DNA from: Sporomusa ovata DSM 2662
GTDB lineage: Bacteria > Bacillota > Negativicutes > Sporomusales > Sporomusaceae
Assembly: GCF_000445445.1 (NCBI RefSeq)
Contig: NZ_ASXP01000004.1
Location: 755,293 to 819,292, forward strand
Reading direction: 5' to 3'
DNA: 64,000 nucleotides
The notes beneath the pieces were generated by a model that had not been told where the DNA came from, did not search any database, and was given only the letters and a program-made list of their open reading frames with translations. Both the position numbers and the translations under genes were made by a program. Below are positions 9,383 through 17,788 of this stretch, one piece after another (position 1 is the first letter of the stretch; every line of letters starts with the position of its first letter).

Positions 9383-9904
9383 TTATTTATTAAACACAAA
9401 AACACGTCCATCTTCCCGAATTCCAATAAGGTTATGATGATCATTATATTCTTTGCGCATATTTTCCAACATATCTTCAATTACTTCTTCCTGGAAGAGA
9501 AGGTCTTCCTCTAACATAGCATCATTATGATCAGCAACTAAGCGCTCACTAAAACGTTCTCGAAGAATTTTAATCGTCAGGTTGATTTCTCCCCGTGTCA
9601 AGGTCTGTACATCGCGAATAATAGTTACCATTGCCACCTGTTCATAGGAACTTAATTCTATAGCAACACTAATATTGGTAATACCTTCAAGCATATGATA
9701 GGCCGCAATACTATTAATAATTAGCTGCTTAGTGCTTTCAAAGTCTCCAGCAGCAGGAATGCCGGAAATCATAAAAGTAAGCTTTAATGAGTTTGCTTCT
9801 GGATTAAAATTAATAGTGCCAATCTCAGGATAACGCACTAACATAGATATTATTAAATTTGCACCATCAGAAACTTGCTGATCTGTTTGGGAAATTTCAG
9901 GCAT
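9383..9904 (-). CDS. Unknown 173-aa protein with sigma-H-type promoter
   Basis: I do not recognise a family. The protein is soluble and acidic. It has a hydrophobic/beta-rich middle (residues 30-115) and a strongly acidic helical part around residues 135-155 (EEDLLFQEEVIEDMLENM), and it ends with a small basic/hydrophobic tail (DGRVFVFNK). The start ATG follows GGTGAAACT. It lies between rny and spoVS, with its own promoter at 9959-9985 that matches the sigma-H consensus as well as that of spoVS. Inference: an early-stationary or sporulation-phase gene. No catalytic motif is visible. Confidence 0.85.
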   Translation of the reverse strand: MPEISQTDQQVSDGANLIISMLVRYPEIGTINFNPEANSLKLTFMISGIPAAGDFESTKQLIINSIAAYHMLEGITNISVAIELSSYEQVAMVTIIRDVQTLTRGEINLTIKILRERFSERLVADHNDAMLEEDLLFQEEVIEDMLENMRKEYNDHHNLIGIREDGRVFVFNK

Positions 9905-9958
9905 ATAGTTTCACCATCCAATAAATATACGATTTAAATTATAAAGTTCTGATTAAGT

Positions 9959-9985
9959 ATTCTCTAGAAGATAATTAAATCCTGC
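9959..9985 (-). promoter_or_regulatory. Sigma-H-type promoter of the 173-aa gene
   Basis: Minus strand: GCAGGATTT, 11 nt, AGAGAAT, matching RnAGGAwWW-N11-RnnGAAT exactly and spaced exactly like the spoVS promoter 650 bp away. It lies about 55 nt before the ATG at 9904. Confidence 0.68.
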
Positions 9986-10011
9986 TTTTAATTTGTTGGG
10001 AAATAATCTAA

Positions 10012-10043
10012 AAAACGGCTTTACCTAAAGGTAAAGCCGTTTT
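10012..10043 (-). terminator. Intrinsic terminator after rny
   Basis: A 14-bp perfect stem (AAAACGGCTTTACC and complement) with a 4-nt loop. It runs into Ts on both strands and lies 17 nt past the rny stop. Confidence 0.88.
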
Positions 10044-10060
10044 AAATAACTGTTTAATAT

Positions 10061-11605
10061 CTATTTAGCATAATCAACAGCACGTGTTTCACGAATTACT
10101 GTAACTTTTATTTGACCTGGATATTCAAGTTCACTTTCGATCTTCTTTACAATATCCCGTACTAAACGAACAGACGTCAAATCATCAATTTTATCAGGCT
10201 TAACCATAATGCGAATTTCGCGACCTGCCTGAATAGCGAATGATTTTTCCACACCATCAAATGATTCAGCGATTTCTTCCAATCGTGTTAATCGCTTAAG
10301 ATAGCTTTCTAACGTTTCTCTGCGCGCTCCCGGCCGCGCAGCAGATACGGCATCAGCAGCTGCTACAAGTACGGCTTGGACAGTTTTCGGTTCTTCATCA
10401 CCATGATGTGCACCAATTGCATTAATAACCTCGGCTGCTTCACGATATTTCTTCGCCAAATCAGCTCCAATGGTTACATGAGGTCCCTCAACTTCGTGAT
10501 CTACAGCCTTACCAATATCATGGAGCAGACCTGCGCGCTTGGCTAACATTACATCGACGCCAAGTTCACTTGCCATAACTCCCGCCAAATGTGATACTTC
10601 AATGGAATGCTTGAGTACATTTTGACCATAGCTGGTACGGAATTTTAACCTTCCGAGAAGTTTTATCAGTTCTGGATGCAAACCATGAACTCCTGTATCA
10701 AAGGTAGCTTGTTCGCCTGCTTCCTTAATTTTCTGTTCAACTTCTTTTTGAGCTTTCTCAACCATTTCTTCAATGCGTGCAGGATGAATGCGGCCATCAA
10801 CGATTAGTTTTTCCAGTGCGATTCTAGCAACCTCGCGCCGGACAGGATCAAATCCTGATAAAATGACTGCTTCAGGCGTATCATCAATAATCAGATCAAT
10901 ACCAGTGAGTGTTTCCAAGGTTCGAATATTACGGCCCTCACGACCAATAATCCGACCTTTCATTTCATCATTAGGTAAAGAAACTACAGATACCGTAGTT
11001 TCGGCAACATGATCAGCTGCACAGCGCTGAATAGCTAACGATATAATTTCTTTAGCTTTCTTTTCCGCTTCTTCTTTGGCCTGTTGCTCCAGATCCTTGA
11101 TGAGCATTGCTGTCTCATGCTTGATTTCTTCTTCAACATTTGCAAGCAGTAATGTACGGGCATCTGCGGATGTCAATCCAGATAGTCTTTCAAGTTCAGT
11201 CAGTTGCTGGGCATAGAGTTCACTAATTTTTTCTTGACTTCTATCTACCTCAATCTCTTTACGACTAAGGATTTCCTCCTTCTTTTCAAGGGAGTCAATT
11301 TTTCGGTCAAGGTTTTCCTCTTTTTGCACCAAACGACGCTCTAGCCGCTGAAGTTCTGTACGACGTTCTTTAATCTCCCGTTCGAGCTCACTTCTTTGCT
11401 TGTGAATTTCTTCTTTTGCTTCAACCAACGCTTCTTTTTTCTTAGATTCACCGGCCTTCTCAGCATCTTCTAAGATTCTTTTGGCTGCAGTTTCAGCAGC
11501 AGCGATTTTGGCCTCGGCAATATTTTTACGTATCCAATAGCCTCCGACAGCACCCAACAGTCCGACTAAAATTGCGGTAATAATAATCTCTAGTATATAT
11601 TCCAC
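10061..11605 (-). CDS. rny: Ribonuclease Y
   Basis: A 514-aa membrane-anchored endoribonuclease that starts mRNA decay. In order: one N-terminal membrane helix (residues 5-25), a long charged coiled coil (30-180), a KH domain (IIGREGRNIRTLE near 225), and an HD domain (LLHDIGKAVDHEVEG near 360) with the metal-binding His-Asp pair. The start is odd: the only in-frame start codon upstream of the membrane helix is GTG (11605-11603), and the strong AAGGAGG directly abuts it. The spacing is thus nearly zero, and the true start may be a nonstandard codon. It is the first gene after a hairpin that follows recX. Confidence 0.95.
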   Translation of the reverse strand: MEYILEIIITAILVGLLGAVGGYWIRKNIAEAKIAAAETAAKRILEDAEKAGESKKKEALVEAKEEIHKQRSELEREIKERRTELQRLERRLVQKEENLDRKIDSLEKKEEILSRKEIEVDRSQEKISELYAQQLTELERLSGLTSADARTLLLANVEEEIKHETAMLIKDLEQQAKEEAEKKAKEIISLAIQRCAADHVAETTVSVVSLPNDEMKGRIIGREGRNIRTLETLTGIDLIIDDTPEAVILSGFDPVRREVARIALEKLIVDGRIHPARIEEMVEKAQKEVEQKIKEAGEQATFDTGVHGLHPELIKLLGRLKFRTSYGQNVLKHSIEVSHLAGVMASELGVDVMLAKRAGLLHDIGKAVDHEVEGPHVTIGADLAKKYREAAEVINAIGAHHGDEEPKTVQAVLVAAADAVSAARPGARRETLESYLKRLTRLEEIAESFDGVEKSFAIQAGREIRIMVKPDKIDDLTSVRLVRDIVKKIESELEYPGQIKVTVIRETRAVDYAK

Positions 11606-11634
11606 CTCCTTTTTTCCATACTGATATTAAGGGT

Positions 11635-11657
11635 AAAGCCGAGTTAAACTCGGCTTT
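11635..11657 (-). terminator. Hairpin after recX, weak terminator
   Basis: A 9-bp perfect stem (AAAGCCGAG) lies between recX and rny and is followed on the minus strand by only a short T run. It may terminate recA-recX partly or shape the rny leader. Confidence 0.5.
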
Positions 11658-11776
11658 TACAAGTAGCTTTTCGTTTGCTTTGTAAAGCATCCGAGCTCTC
11701 CTAAAAGATTGTCTAAATAGATTTAGTTTGACTACACGATTGGATAATTTTATTGTAAATGTTTTTCAAATGTGTG

Positions 11777-12226
11777 TCAAGGAGCCATATCCCTTAGATG
11801 CGCTAAAACTTTACTGATAGTTGCCGCTTTAAAGCCTTTTGCAGACAAACGGCGAATTATTTTATGTAAATCCTGAGTCTTCTTACTGTGCAGAATTCTT
11901 ATTGCAATTTTTATTGCTGCCTGGTATTCCAAATTACTATCCCAGTCTGCTAATTTTTCATTAATCAACGTAGTTGGTAGACCTCTGCGCCGCAGTCTGA
12001 GATAGGTTTCTTTCAAACTATATTTGTTGCTTTCCGCATACCGCTCTACAAGCATATCACAAAGCGCGGCATCATTCAGATAACCGCGCTTTGTGACATA
12101 TTCAATAGCCTCGCCGACCACCACTTCATCATAGCCTTGTTTTAGAAGCTTTTGTTCCAATTCCTGTTGGCTGTAGGTTCTAATTTTTAAAAGCTTAACA
12201 GCAGCTTCAGATACATTCTTATTCAT
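11777..12226 (-). CDS. recX: Regulatory protein RecX
   Basis: A 149-aa modulator of RecA filaments. It shows the three-helix repeat character of RecX, with RTYSQQELEQKLLKQGY near the N-terminus and the RRGLPTTLINEKL repeat in the middle. Its position directly after recA (stop and start sharing base 12226) is the classical recA-recX arrangement, so it should be induced with recA by the SOS response. Confidence 0.93.
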   Translation of the reverse strand: MNKNVSEAAVKLLKIRTYSQQELEQKLLKQGYDEVVVGEAIEYVTKRGYLNDAALCDMLVERYAESNKYSLKETYLRLRRRGLPTTLINEKLADWDSNLEYQAAIKIAIRILHSKKTQDLHKIIRRLSAKGFKAATISKVLAHLRDMAP

Positions 12227-13320
12227 TAGGCTTCGAAACCCTCATCATTATCCTCAAATGGCTCATCGCCAGCACTAACTACCTGCTCAAGCTTAGTATC
12301 GCCGGCAAGTAAATTTTCGCGGACCTTTTGCTCAATTTCGTCAGCAATGCCCGGGTTTTCTTTAAAATACTCTTTAACATTTTCTCTGCCTTGCCCCAGC
12401 CGTTGTCCATTATAAGAAAACCAGGCACCGCTTTTATTTATGATCTCAAGATTAACACCCATATCAACGATACTCCCTTCGCGGGAAATACCTTCGCCAT
12501 ACATTATATCAAATTCTGCCAGTTTAAATGGCGGTGCCACTTTATTTTTAACCACCTTAACCTTGGTCCGGCTGCCTACGACATCATTTCCCTGTTTCAA
12601 AGTCTCTGCTTTGCGAACATCCAAACGGATTGAAGCATAGAATTTCAGGGCCCTGCCACCAGTAGTTGTCTCCGGATTACCAAACATAACGCCCACTTTT
12701 TCGCGGATTTGATTAATAAAAATAACGGTGGTTCGTGATTTACTAATAACACCTGTTAGTTTACGAAGCGCCTGGGACATTAGACGGGCATGCAGACCGA
12801 CATGGGAATCACCCATATCACCGTCAATCTCATTTTTAGGCACCAAGGCCGCTACCGAGTCAACAACAACGACATCAATAGCCGCACTACGCACAAGTGC
12901 TTCCGTAATCTCCAGCGCTTGTTCACCATTATCAGGCTGCGATATTAAAAGATTATCAATATCAACACCCAGTTTTTTGGCATAAGAAGGATCAAGTGCA
13001 TGTTCGGCATCAATAAAGGCGGCAATTCCGTCCATTTTTTGAGCCTGAGCAATAACGTGTAACGCTACTGTCGTTTTTCCTGATGATTCAGGCCCAAATA
13101 TCTCAATAACCCGTCCCCGCGGCACTCCGCCGACCCCAAGAGCAATATCAAGCGGCAACGACCCTGTGGGAATAACCTCAATATTCATTTTAGCAGCGGC
13201 TTCGCCAAGCTTCATTATTGCACCTTTGCCAAAATCTTTTTCTATTTGACGCATGGCATTTTCAAGCGCTTTAACTTTATCCATTTCCAGATTCTTTTCA
13301 AAATCTTTGGCCTTATCCAT
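12226..13320 (-). CDS. recA: Recombinase RecA
   Basis: A 364-aa ATP-dependent strand-exchange protein and LexA co-protease. Walker A is GPESSGKTTVALH, the L1/L2 region includes NPETTTGGRALKFYAS, and the C-terminus is acidic (EPFEDNDEGFEA). An upstream in-frame ATG at 13389 lies before the promoter's own -10 box. The ATG at 13320, preceded by GGGGGAGG 11 nt away, is therefore the real start. Transcription comes from the LexA-box promoter at 13355-13383. Confidence 0.97.
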   Translation of the reverse strand: MDKAKDFEKNLEMDKVKALENAMRQIEKDFGKGAIMKLGEAAAKMNIEVIPTGSLPLDIALGVGGVPRGRVIEIFGPESSGKTTVALHVIAQAQKMDGIAAFIDAEHALDPSYAKKLGVDIDNLLISQPDNGEQALEITEALVRSAAIDVVVVDSVAALVPKNEIDGDMGDSHVGLHARLMSQALRKLTGVISKSRTTVIFINQIREKVGVMFGNPETTTGGRALKFYASIRLDVRKAETLKQGNDVVGSRTKVKVVKNKVAPPFKLAEFDIMYGEGISREGSIVDMGVNLEIINKSGAWFSYNGQRLGQGRENVKEYFKENPGIADEIEQKVRENLLAGDTKLEQVVSAGDEPFEDNDEGFEA

Positions 13321-13354
13321 AGTACTATAAACCTCCCCCGACAACTCTAAGCAC

Positions 13355-13383
13355 ATTATACAAACGTTTGTTCGTTTTGTCAA
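13355..13383 (-). promoter_or_regulatory. recA promoter with embedded LexA box
   Basis: Minus strand: TTGACA (13383-13378), a 17-nt spacer, then TATAAT (13360-13355). Both hexamers are consensus. The spacer holds CGAACAAACGTTTG (13374-13361), a perfect match to the Gram-positive SOS box CGAACRNRYGTTYG. LexA bound there would cover the RNA polymerase site, so recA-recX should be tightly SOS controlled. Confidence 0.93.
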
Positions 13384-13421
13384 TGACAATATCGCGGTTA
13401 AGTCTATAATTTTCCTCTATT

Positions 13422-14999
13422 TTAGCGTCCTTTTGCCGGCTCAATATTAATGCGATAGCCTTTGATCGTGTTCTTATTCATGACCGACAATACCCGTTCA
13501 GCAACACTTTCCGGAACTTCTACAAAGGTAAATTTGTCATAAATATTTATGACCCCAATAATGCTGCCTTCAATATCTGCCTCTTCTGCAATGGTACGAA
13601 CAATATCCTGGGGCTGAATTCTTTGAGCTCGTCCGGCATTAATAAACAGGCGTACCATGCCTGGTTCGGCACCAGTATTACCAAACTGAGCTTTTTCAAT
13701 AACAGCTTGTTCTTTATAACCTTCCTGAAAGAGTTTTAGTGCCGCCGCAGCAAGATCAATTGGATCATAGTCTGTTGCTAAATCGGCAACGATGCCGCTG
13801 TACACATCAAAACTGCCTCTGGCAATGGTCTGTATAAGTTGATTCTTAATAACCTCTGTTTGACGCTCAAGGATATCTGCCGGAGATGGCAGCTGCCGCC
13901 GTAATATCCGTGTTTTTACTTCTTTCTCTATAAGTTTTAGTTGCCTGTATTCGCGCGGCTGAATAAATGTAATCGCAACCCCTTTTTTCCCTGCCCGTCC
14001 GGTACGGCCAATTCGATGAACATAGGACTCGGGATCTTGCGGGATATCATAGTTGATAACATGAGTTATATCGTCAATATCCAATCCACGTGCAGCTACA
14101 TCGGTAGCAATAAGTATATCTAATTTACCATCCCGGAATTTTTTCATAACCCGGTCACGCTGGGCCTGACTAAGATCGCCGTGCAAAGCGTCTGATATAT
14201 AGCCGCGCGCTGACAAAGAAGCAACTAAATCATCAACACCTTTTTTGGTTCGGCAAAAAATAATTACTCGGCCAACTGTCTCCGAATCAAGTACCCGGCA
14301 TAAACCGTCAAGCTTATCGCGGGTTTCATAATAGATTTGGTCGGTAAGCGGCACTGTCAATTGTTCTTTACTAATCGTTACCGTTACCCTGTCCTTCATA
14401 TACTTATTGGCTAACGCCATAATTTCTGTTGGCATAGTAGCCGAAAATAACAGCGTTTGCCGTTCAACAGGAACATGTTGCAGGATGCTTTCGAGATCAT
14501 CAACAAACCCCATATCCAGCATCTCATCGGCTTCATCAAGAATCAGCATTTTTACATTGTCTAGTTTGATGGTATTTCGACGAATATGATCCAAAAGGCG
14601 TCCTGGGGTTCCGACAACTACTTGTACACCTGATTTGAGAGTTCTAATCTGCCGGTCTATAGCCTGACCGCCATAAATCGGTAATGTCTTTATCCGCTTA
14701 AATCTTCCGATTTTTCCCAATTCTTCTGATACCTGGATAGCCAGTTCTCTGGTAGGCGTTAATACTAACGCCTGAATTTGTTTGAGCTCAGTTATCCGTT
14801 CCATAATGGGTATACCAAAAGCAGCCGTTTTTCCAGTACCGGTTTGGGCCTGTCCCAAAACATCGTTTCCTGCCAATACCAGCGGAATCGTTTGATTTTG
14901 AATCGGCGAGGGTTCTTCAAAACCCATTTCAGTTATAGCTGCCGCTGTTTTTTTACTTAACGAAATAGTACCAAATAAAGTTACTGTATCTTTCAACAT
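13422..14999 (-). CDS. DEAD-box ATP-dependent RNA helicase (CshA/DeaD type)
   Basis: This 525-aa protein carries the full helicase motif set: Q motif GFEEPSPIQ, Walker A AQTGTGKT, DEADEMLDMGF, SAT, and HRIGRTGRAGK. The C-terminal about 75 residues form a DbpA-type RNA-binding domain (RLFINAGRAQRIQPQDIV onward), as in cold-shock DeaD/CshA/DbpA helicases. The likely role is ribosome assembly or RNA decay together with nearby RNase Y. AGGAGG lies 6 nt before the ATG. It follows cinA by 10 nt. Confidence 0.93.
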   Translation of the reverse strand: MLKDTVTLFGTISLSKKTAAAITEMGFEEPSPIQNQTIPLVLAGNDVLGQAQTGTGKTAAFGIPIMERITELKQIQALVLTPTRELAIQVSEELGKIGRFKRIKTLPIYGGQAIDRQIRTLKSGVQVVVGTPGRLLDHIRRNTIKLDNVKMLILDEADEMLDMGFVDDLESILQHVPVERQTLLFSATMPTEIMALANKYMKDRVTVTISKEQLTVPLTDQIYYETRDKLDGLCRVLDSETVGRVIIFCRTKKGVDDLVASLSARGYISDALHGDLSQAQRDRVMKKFRDGKLDILIATDVAARGLDIDDITHVINYDIPQDPESYVHRIGRTGRAGKKGVAITFIQPREYRQLKLIEKEVKTRILRRQLPSPADILERQTEVIKNQLIQTIARGSFDVYSGIVADLATDYDPIDLAAAALKLFQEGYKEQAVIEKAQFGNTGAEPGMVRLFINAGRAQRIQPQDIVRTIAEEADIEGSIIGVINIYDKFTFVEVPESVAERVLSVMNKNTIKGYRINIEPAKGR

Positions 15000-15009
15000 A
15001 AAAAACCTC

Positions 15010-16257
15010 CTATATATTAAGCAAATAATGCCTTACATGATTAAGGGCGGCTAAAGCAGTCCGGTGTTTTATATCCATGCGTGTTCCATTAAAGTAATGC
15101 TCATAACACACTGTTCCTGCCGAACCATCAATAGCAATATAGACAAGGCCTACAGGCTTATTTTCAGTCGCTCCGTCCGGACCGGCAATACCCGTAATAC
15201 CAACGCCGATACTTGTTTGAAATCTTTCCCTAATACCTTGAGCCATACATTCAGCTGTCTCCTGACTTACTGCACCCCTGGTTGCAATTATTTCTTCAGG
15301 GACACCAACATCGCGCGTTTTGACAGTATTACTGTAACATACTATTGAACCTAATAGATACTGTGAACTACCAGGAACATCGGTAATACGGCTGGTAACA
15401 AGCCCACCGGTACAAGATTCCGCTAATGCTATTGTTAATTTTTTGGCTAAAAGCAAGCTGCCTACAGATTTTTCCATAGTTTCTTCATCAATGCCAAAAA
15501 TATATTCGTTTAATAATGGCTGAATTTGTCCTTCAAGTTCGTTAATCAACTGTACTGACTCAGTTTCACTGGCTGCCCGCGCCGTAATCCGTACATGAAT
15601 TTCACCATTTCTGGCTAGCAAAGCCAATGTCGGATTCGATTGGGCTGAAATATACTGCTTGATTCTTTCTTCTAATGCAGCTTCTCCCAGTCCATATGTC
15701 CGGAGAACTCTCGACACAATTGCACCTTGAACTCCAAATCGCTTAGTAAGATAGCTAATGATCGATTTCTCAAACATTGCCGCTAATTCATGCGGTGGAC
15801 CTGGCAAATTTATAATTACTTTTCCTGTTGTCTCTTGTTCTACAATAACCCCTGGTGCTGTGCCACAAGTATTTTCAATAATTTGTGCGCCTTCCGGCAT
15901 CATAGCCTGACGCAAATTGTTATCTGTCATACATAAACGGTGCTCGGTAAAGAAACGTTGTATTCGTTCCGCACTGGCTTCATGCAAATACATTGGTTTA
16001 TTGAGTAGTGCAGCAGTTACTTCTTTCGTTATATCCCCTTGTGTAGGCCCTAAACCGCCACTTGTAATAACGATGTTAGCCCGATCTAACGCTGTTTTTA
16101 AAACACTTTTCATTCTTTCCCGGTTGTCTCCGACTGTAGTTTGATATAATACACTGAAACCTAGCTCGTTTAACCGGGCTGCTAAGAACGGTGCATTTGT
16201 ATTCACGATTTGCCCCAAAAGCAGTTCTGTTCCAGTGTTTACTAATTCAATAATCAT
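15010..16257 (-). CDS. cinA: CinA: competence/damage-inducible protein, nicotinamide-nucleotide amidase
   Basis: A 415-aa two-domain protein. The N-terminal MoeA/COG1058 domain (TGTELLLGQI, ITSGGLGPTQGD) acts as an ADP-ribose/NMN pyrophosphatase-type module. The C-terminal amidase (LAESCTGGLVTSRITDVPGSS, GVGITGIAGPDG) hydrolyses nicotinamide mononucleotide in pyridine-nucleotide salvage. Two starts are possible. The ATG at 16266 lies only 2 nt from GGAGG, while the ATG at 16257 has 10-nt spacing and gives the usual N-terminus, so it is preferred. In many Firmicutes cinA precedes recA, as here with the helicase between. Confidence 0.92.
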   Translation of the reverse strand: MIIELVNTGTELLLGQIVNTNAPFLAARLNELGFSVLYQTTVGDNRERMKSVLKTALDRANIVITSGGLGPTQGDITKEVTAALLNKPMYLHEASAERIQRFFTEHRLCMTDNNLRQAMMPEGAQIIENTCGTAPGVIVEQETTGKVIINLPGPPHELAAMFEKSIISYLTKRFGVQGAIVSRVLRTYGLGEAALEERIKQYISAQSNPTLALLARNGEIHVRITARAASETESVQLINELEGQIQPLLNEYIFGIDEETMEKSVGSLLLAKKLTIALAESCTGGLVTSRITDVPGSSQYLLGSIVCYSNTVKTRDVGVPEEIIATRGAVSQETAECMAQGIRERFQTSIGVGITGIAGPDGATENKPVGLVYIAIDGSAGTVCYEHYFNGTRMDIKHRTALAALNHVRHYLLNI

Positions 16258-16331
16258 ATAGCTCATTCCCTCCCAACATTAATTCATTCGCGTTGCAAAT
16301 TGGTAATTCCTTTATATCATTGAACTTTAAC

Positions 16332-16367
16332 AAAAAATAGCAGAGCCTAAGTGCCTCTACTATTTTT
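16332..16367 (-). terminator. Intrinsic terminator after rimO
   Basis: A stem of about 13 bp (AAAAAATAG-AGAG paired with CTCT-CTATTTTT) with T runs on both sides. It lies 32 nt past the rimO stop and isolates it from cinA. Confidence 0.78.
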
Positions 16368-16398
16368 AAGCTTGCATTATACTATTATGCAGCTGCTC

Positions 16399-17727
16399 TT
16401 ACTTTTTTTCGGCCACTAAATCATATGTGAAGCCCTGTACGACTTCTGCCTGTACAAGTTCTCCCGGCAACAAACCTATAGCGTTTTCAACATAAACACA
16501 GCCATCGACATCAGGCGCTTCCCGGTAAGATCTGCCAAATGCCACACTAGGCTGATCCTGGTTATGTCCCTCAATCAATACTGTCAGCATTTTCCCCTCC
16601 ATATCACGGTTCAACTCTTCAGAAACGCGGCATTGTAAAGACATTAGTTCATGGAAGCGCTCCTCTTTGACACTATCAGGCACTTGATTCTCCATAATGC
16701 CAGCAGGCGTATCCTCTTCCTGAGAATAGGTAAATATACCTACTCGCTCAAACTTTTGCTCAAGCATAAAGTTCTTCAATGACTCAAAATGTTTATCTGT
16801 CTCACCTGGAAAGCCAACAATAAATGAAGTACGAATGGCCACTCCGGGAATAACAGTGCGAATTTTCTTCAGTAAGTTTTCAATATCAGATCGTGTGTCA
16901 CGGCGATTCATCGCCGACAGAATCTCGTCATCAGCATGTTGTAGCGGCAGATCAATGTAGTTGCAAATCTTCGGTTCATTAGCAATAAGTTCAATAAGTT
17001 CTTCGTTAAAATATTTAGGATAGCAATATAACAATCTAATCCAAAAAACACCTTCAATTTTGACCAGTTCGTTAAGCAGATTCGTTAATTGGGGCTTATC
17101 ATAACGGTCACGCCCATAACTTGTAGTATCCTGGGCTATTAGGTTGATTTCTTTTACTCCCCGCTCAGTAAGTTTTTTCACTTCATTTACAATTGATTCT
17201 ATTGGGCGACTGCGGTATTTTCCCCGCACAAGAGGAATTACACAATAGGAACAGCAATTGCTGCATCCTTCTGCGACCTTTACATAAGCACTATATGCCG
17301 GAGTAGTAGTAATTCTCCGCATAGTATCATCATACAATGTGTCTGTTTCACCAATAAGCAAAACCCGTTCATCCGCCAGTACTGCATTAACAGCTTCCAT
17401 AATTCGATGCCATGCGCCTGTACCAACAATGGCGGATATTTCCGGTAATTCGTCTAATAATTCCTGCTGATAACGCTGTCCTAAGCAACCGGCAACAATA
17501 ACTCCCCGGCATTTACCAGTTTGTTTATATTCAGCCATCTGTATAATGGTTGAGATCGATTCCTCTTTAGCAGAATCTATGAAACCGCAGGTATTAATAA
17601 TTAACAGTTCAGCTTCCTGGGGATTATCGGTAATATGTATATTATTATCTGCTAAAATGCCCAACATTACCTCGGTATCTACGAGGTTTTTGGCACATCC
17701 CAGACTAATAAATCCTGCTGTAAGCAT
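16399..17727 (-). CDS. rimO: Ribosomal protein S12 methylthiotransferase RimO
   Basis: A 442-aa radical SAM enzyme that adds a methylthio group to an Asp of S12. The three N-terminal cysteines are in SLGCAKN, NTCGFID and AGCLGQR, the radical SAM triad is CSNCCSYC near residue 146, and there is a C-terminal TRAM domain. The SLGCAKNLVDTE start separates it from MiaB. An upstream in-frame ATG would add 10 residues, but AGGAGG lies 8 nt before the ATG at 17727. It follows the orphan binding protein by 61 nt. Confidence 0.94.
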   Translation of the reverse strand: MLTAGFISLGCAKNLVDTEVMLGILADNNIHITDNPQEAELLIINTCGFIDSAKEESISTIIQMAEYKQTGKCRGVIVAGCLGQRYQQELLDELPEISAIVGTGAWHRIMEAVNAVLADERVLLIGETDTLYDDTMRRITTTPAYSAYVKVAEGCSNCCSYCVIPLVRGKYRSRPIESIVNEVKKLTERGVKEINLIAQDTTSYGRDRYDKPQLTNLLNELVKIEGVFWIRLLYCYPKYFNEELIELIANEPKICNYIDLPLQHADDEILSAMNRRDTRSDIENLLKKIRTVIPGVAIRTSFIVGFPGETDKHFESLKNFMLEQKFERVGIFTYSQEEDTPAGIMENQVPDSVKEERFHELMSLQCRVSEELNRDMEGKMLTVLIEGHNQDQPSVAFGRSYREAPDVDGCVYVENAIGLLPGELVQAEVVQGFTYDLVAEKK

Positions 17728-17788
17728 TACGTGCTCCTCCTTGTATCTGATGACCAAATTATTCTATAATCCCACTTGAATGTAAGCC

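Noticed and set aside
13321..13389. A 23-residue N-terminal extension of RecA
   Set aside because: It would lie over the -10 box and the LexA box of the recA promoter; the ATG at 13320 has its own ribosome-binding site.
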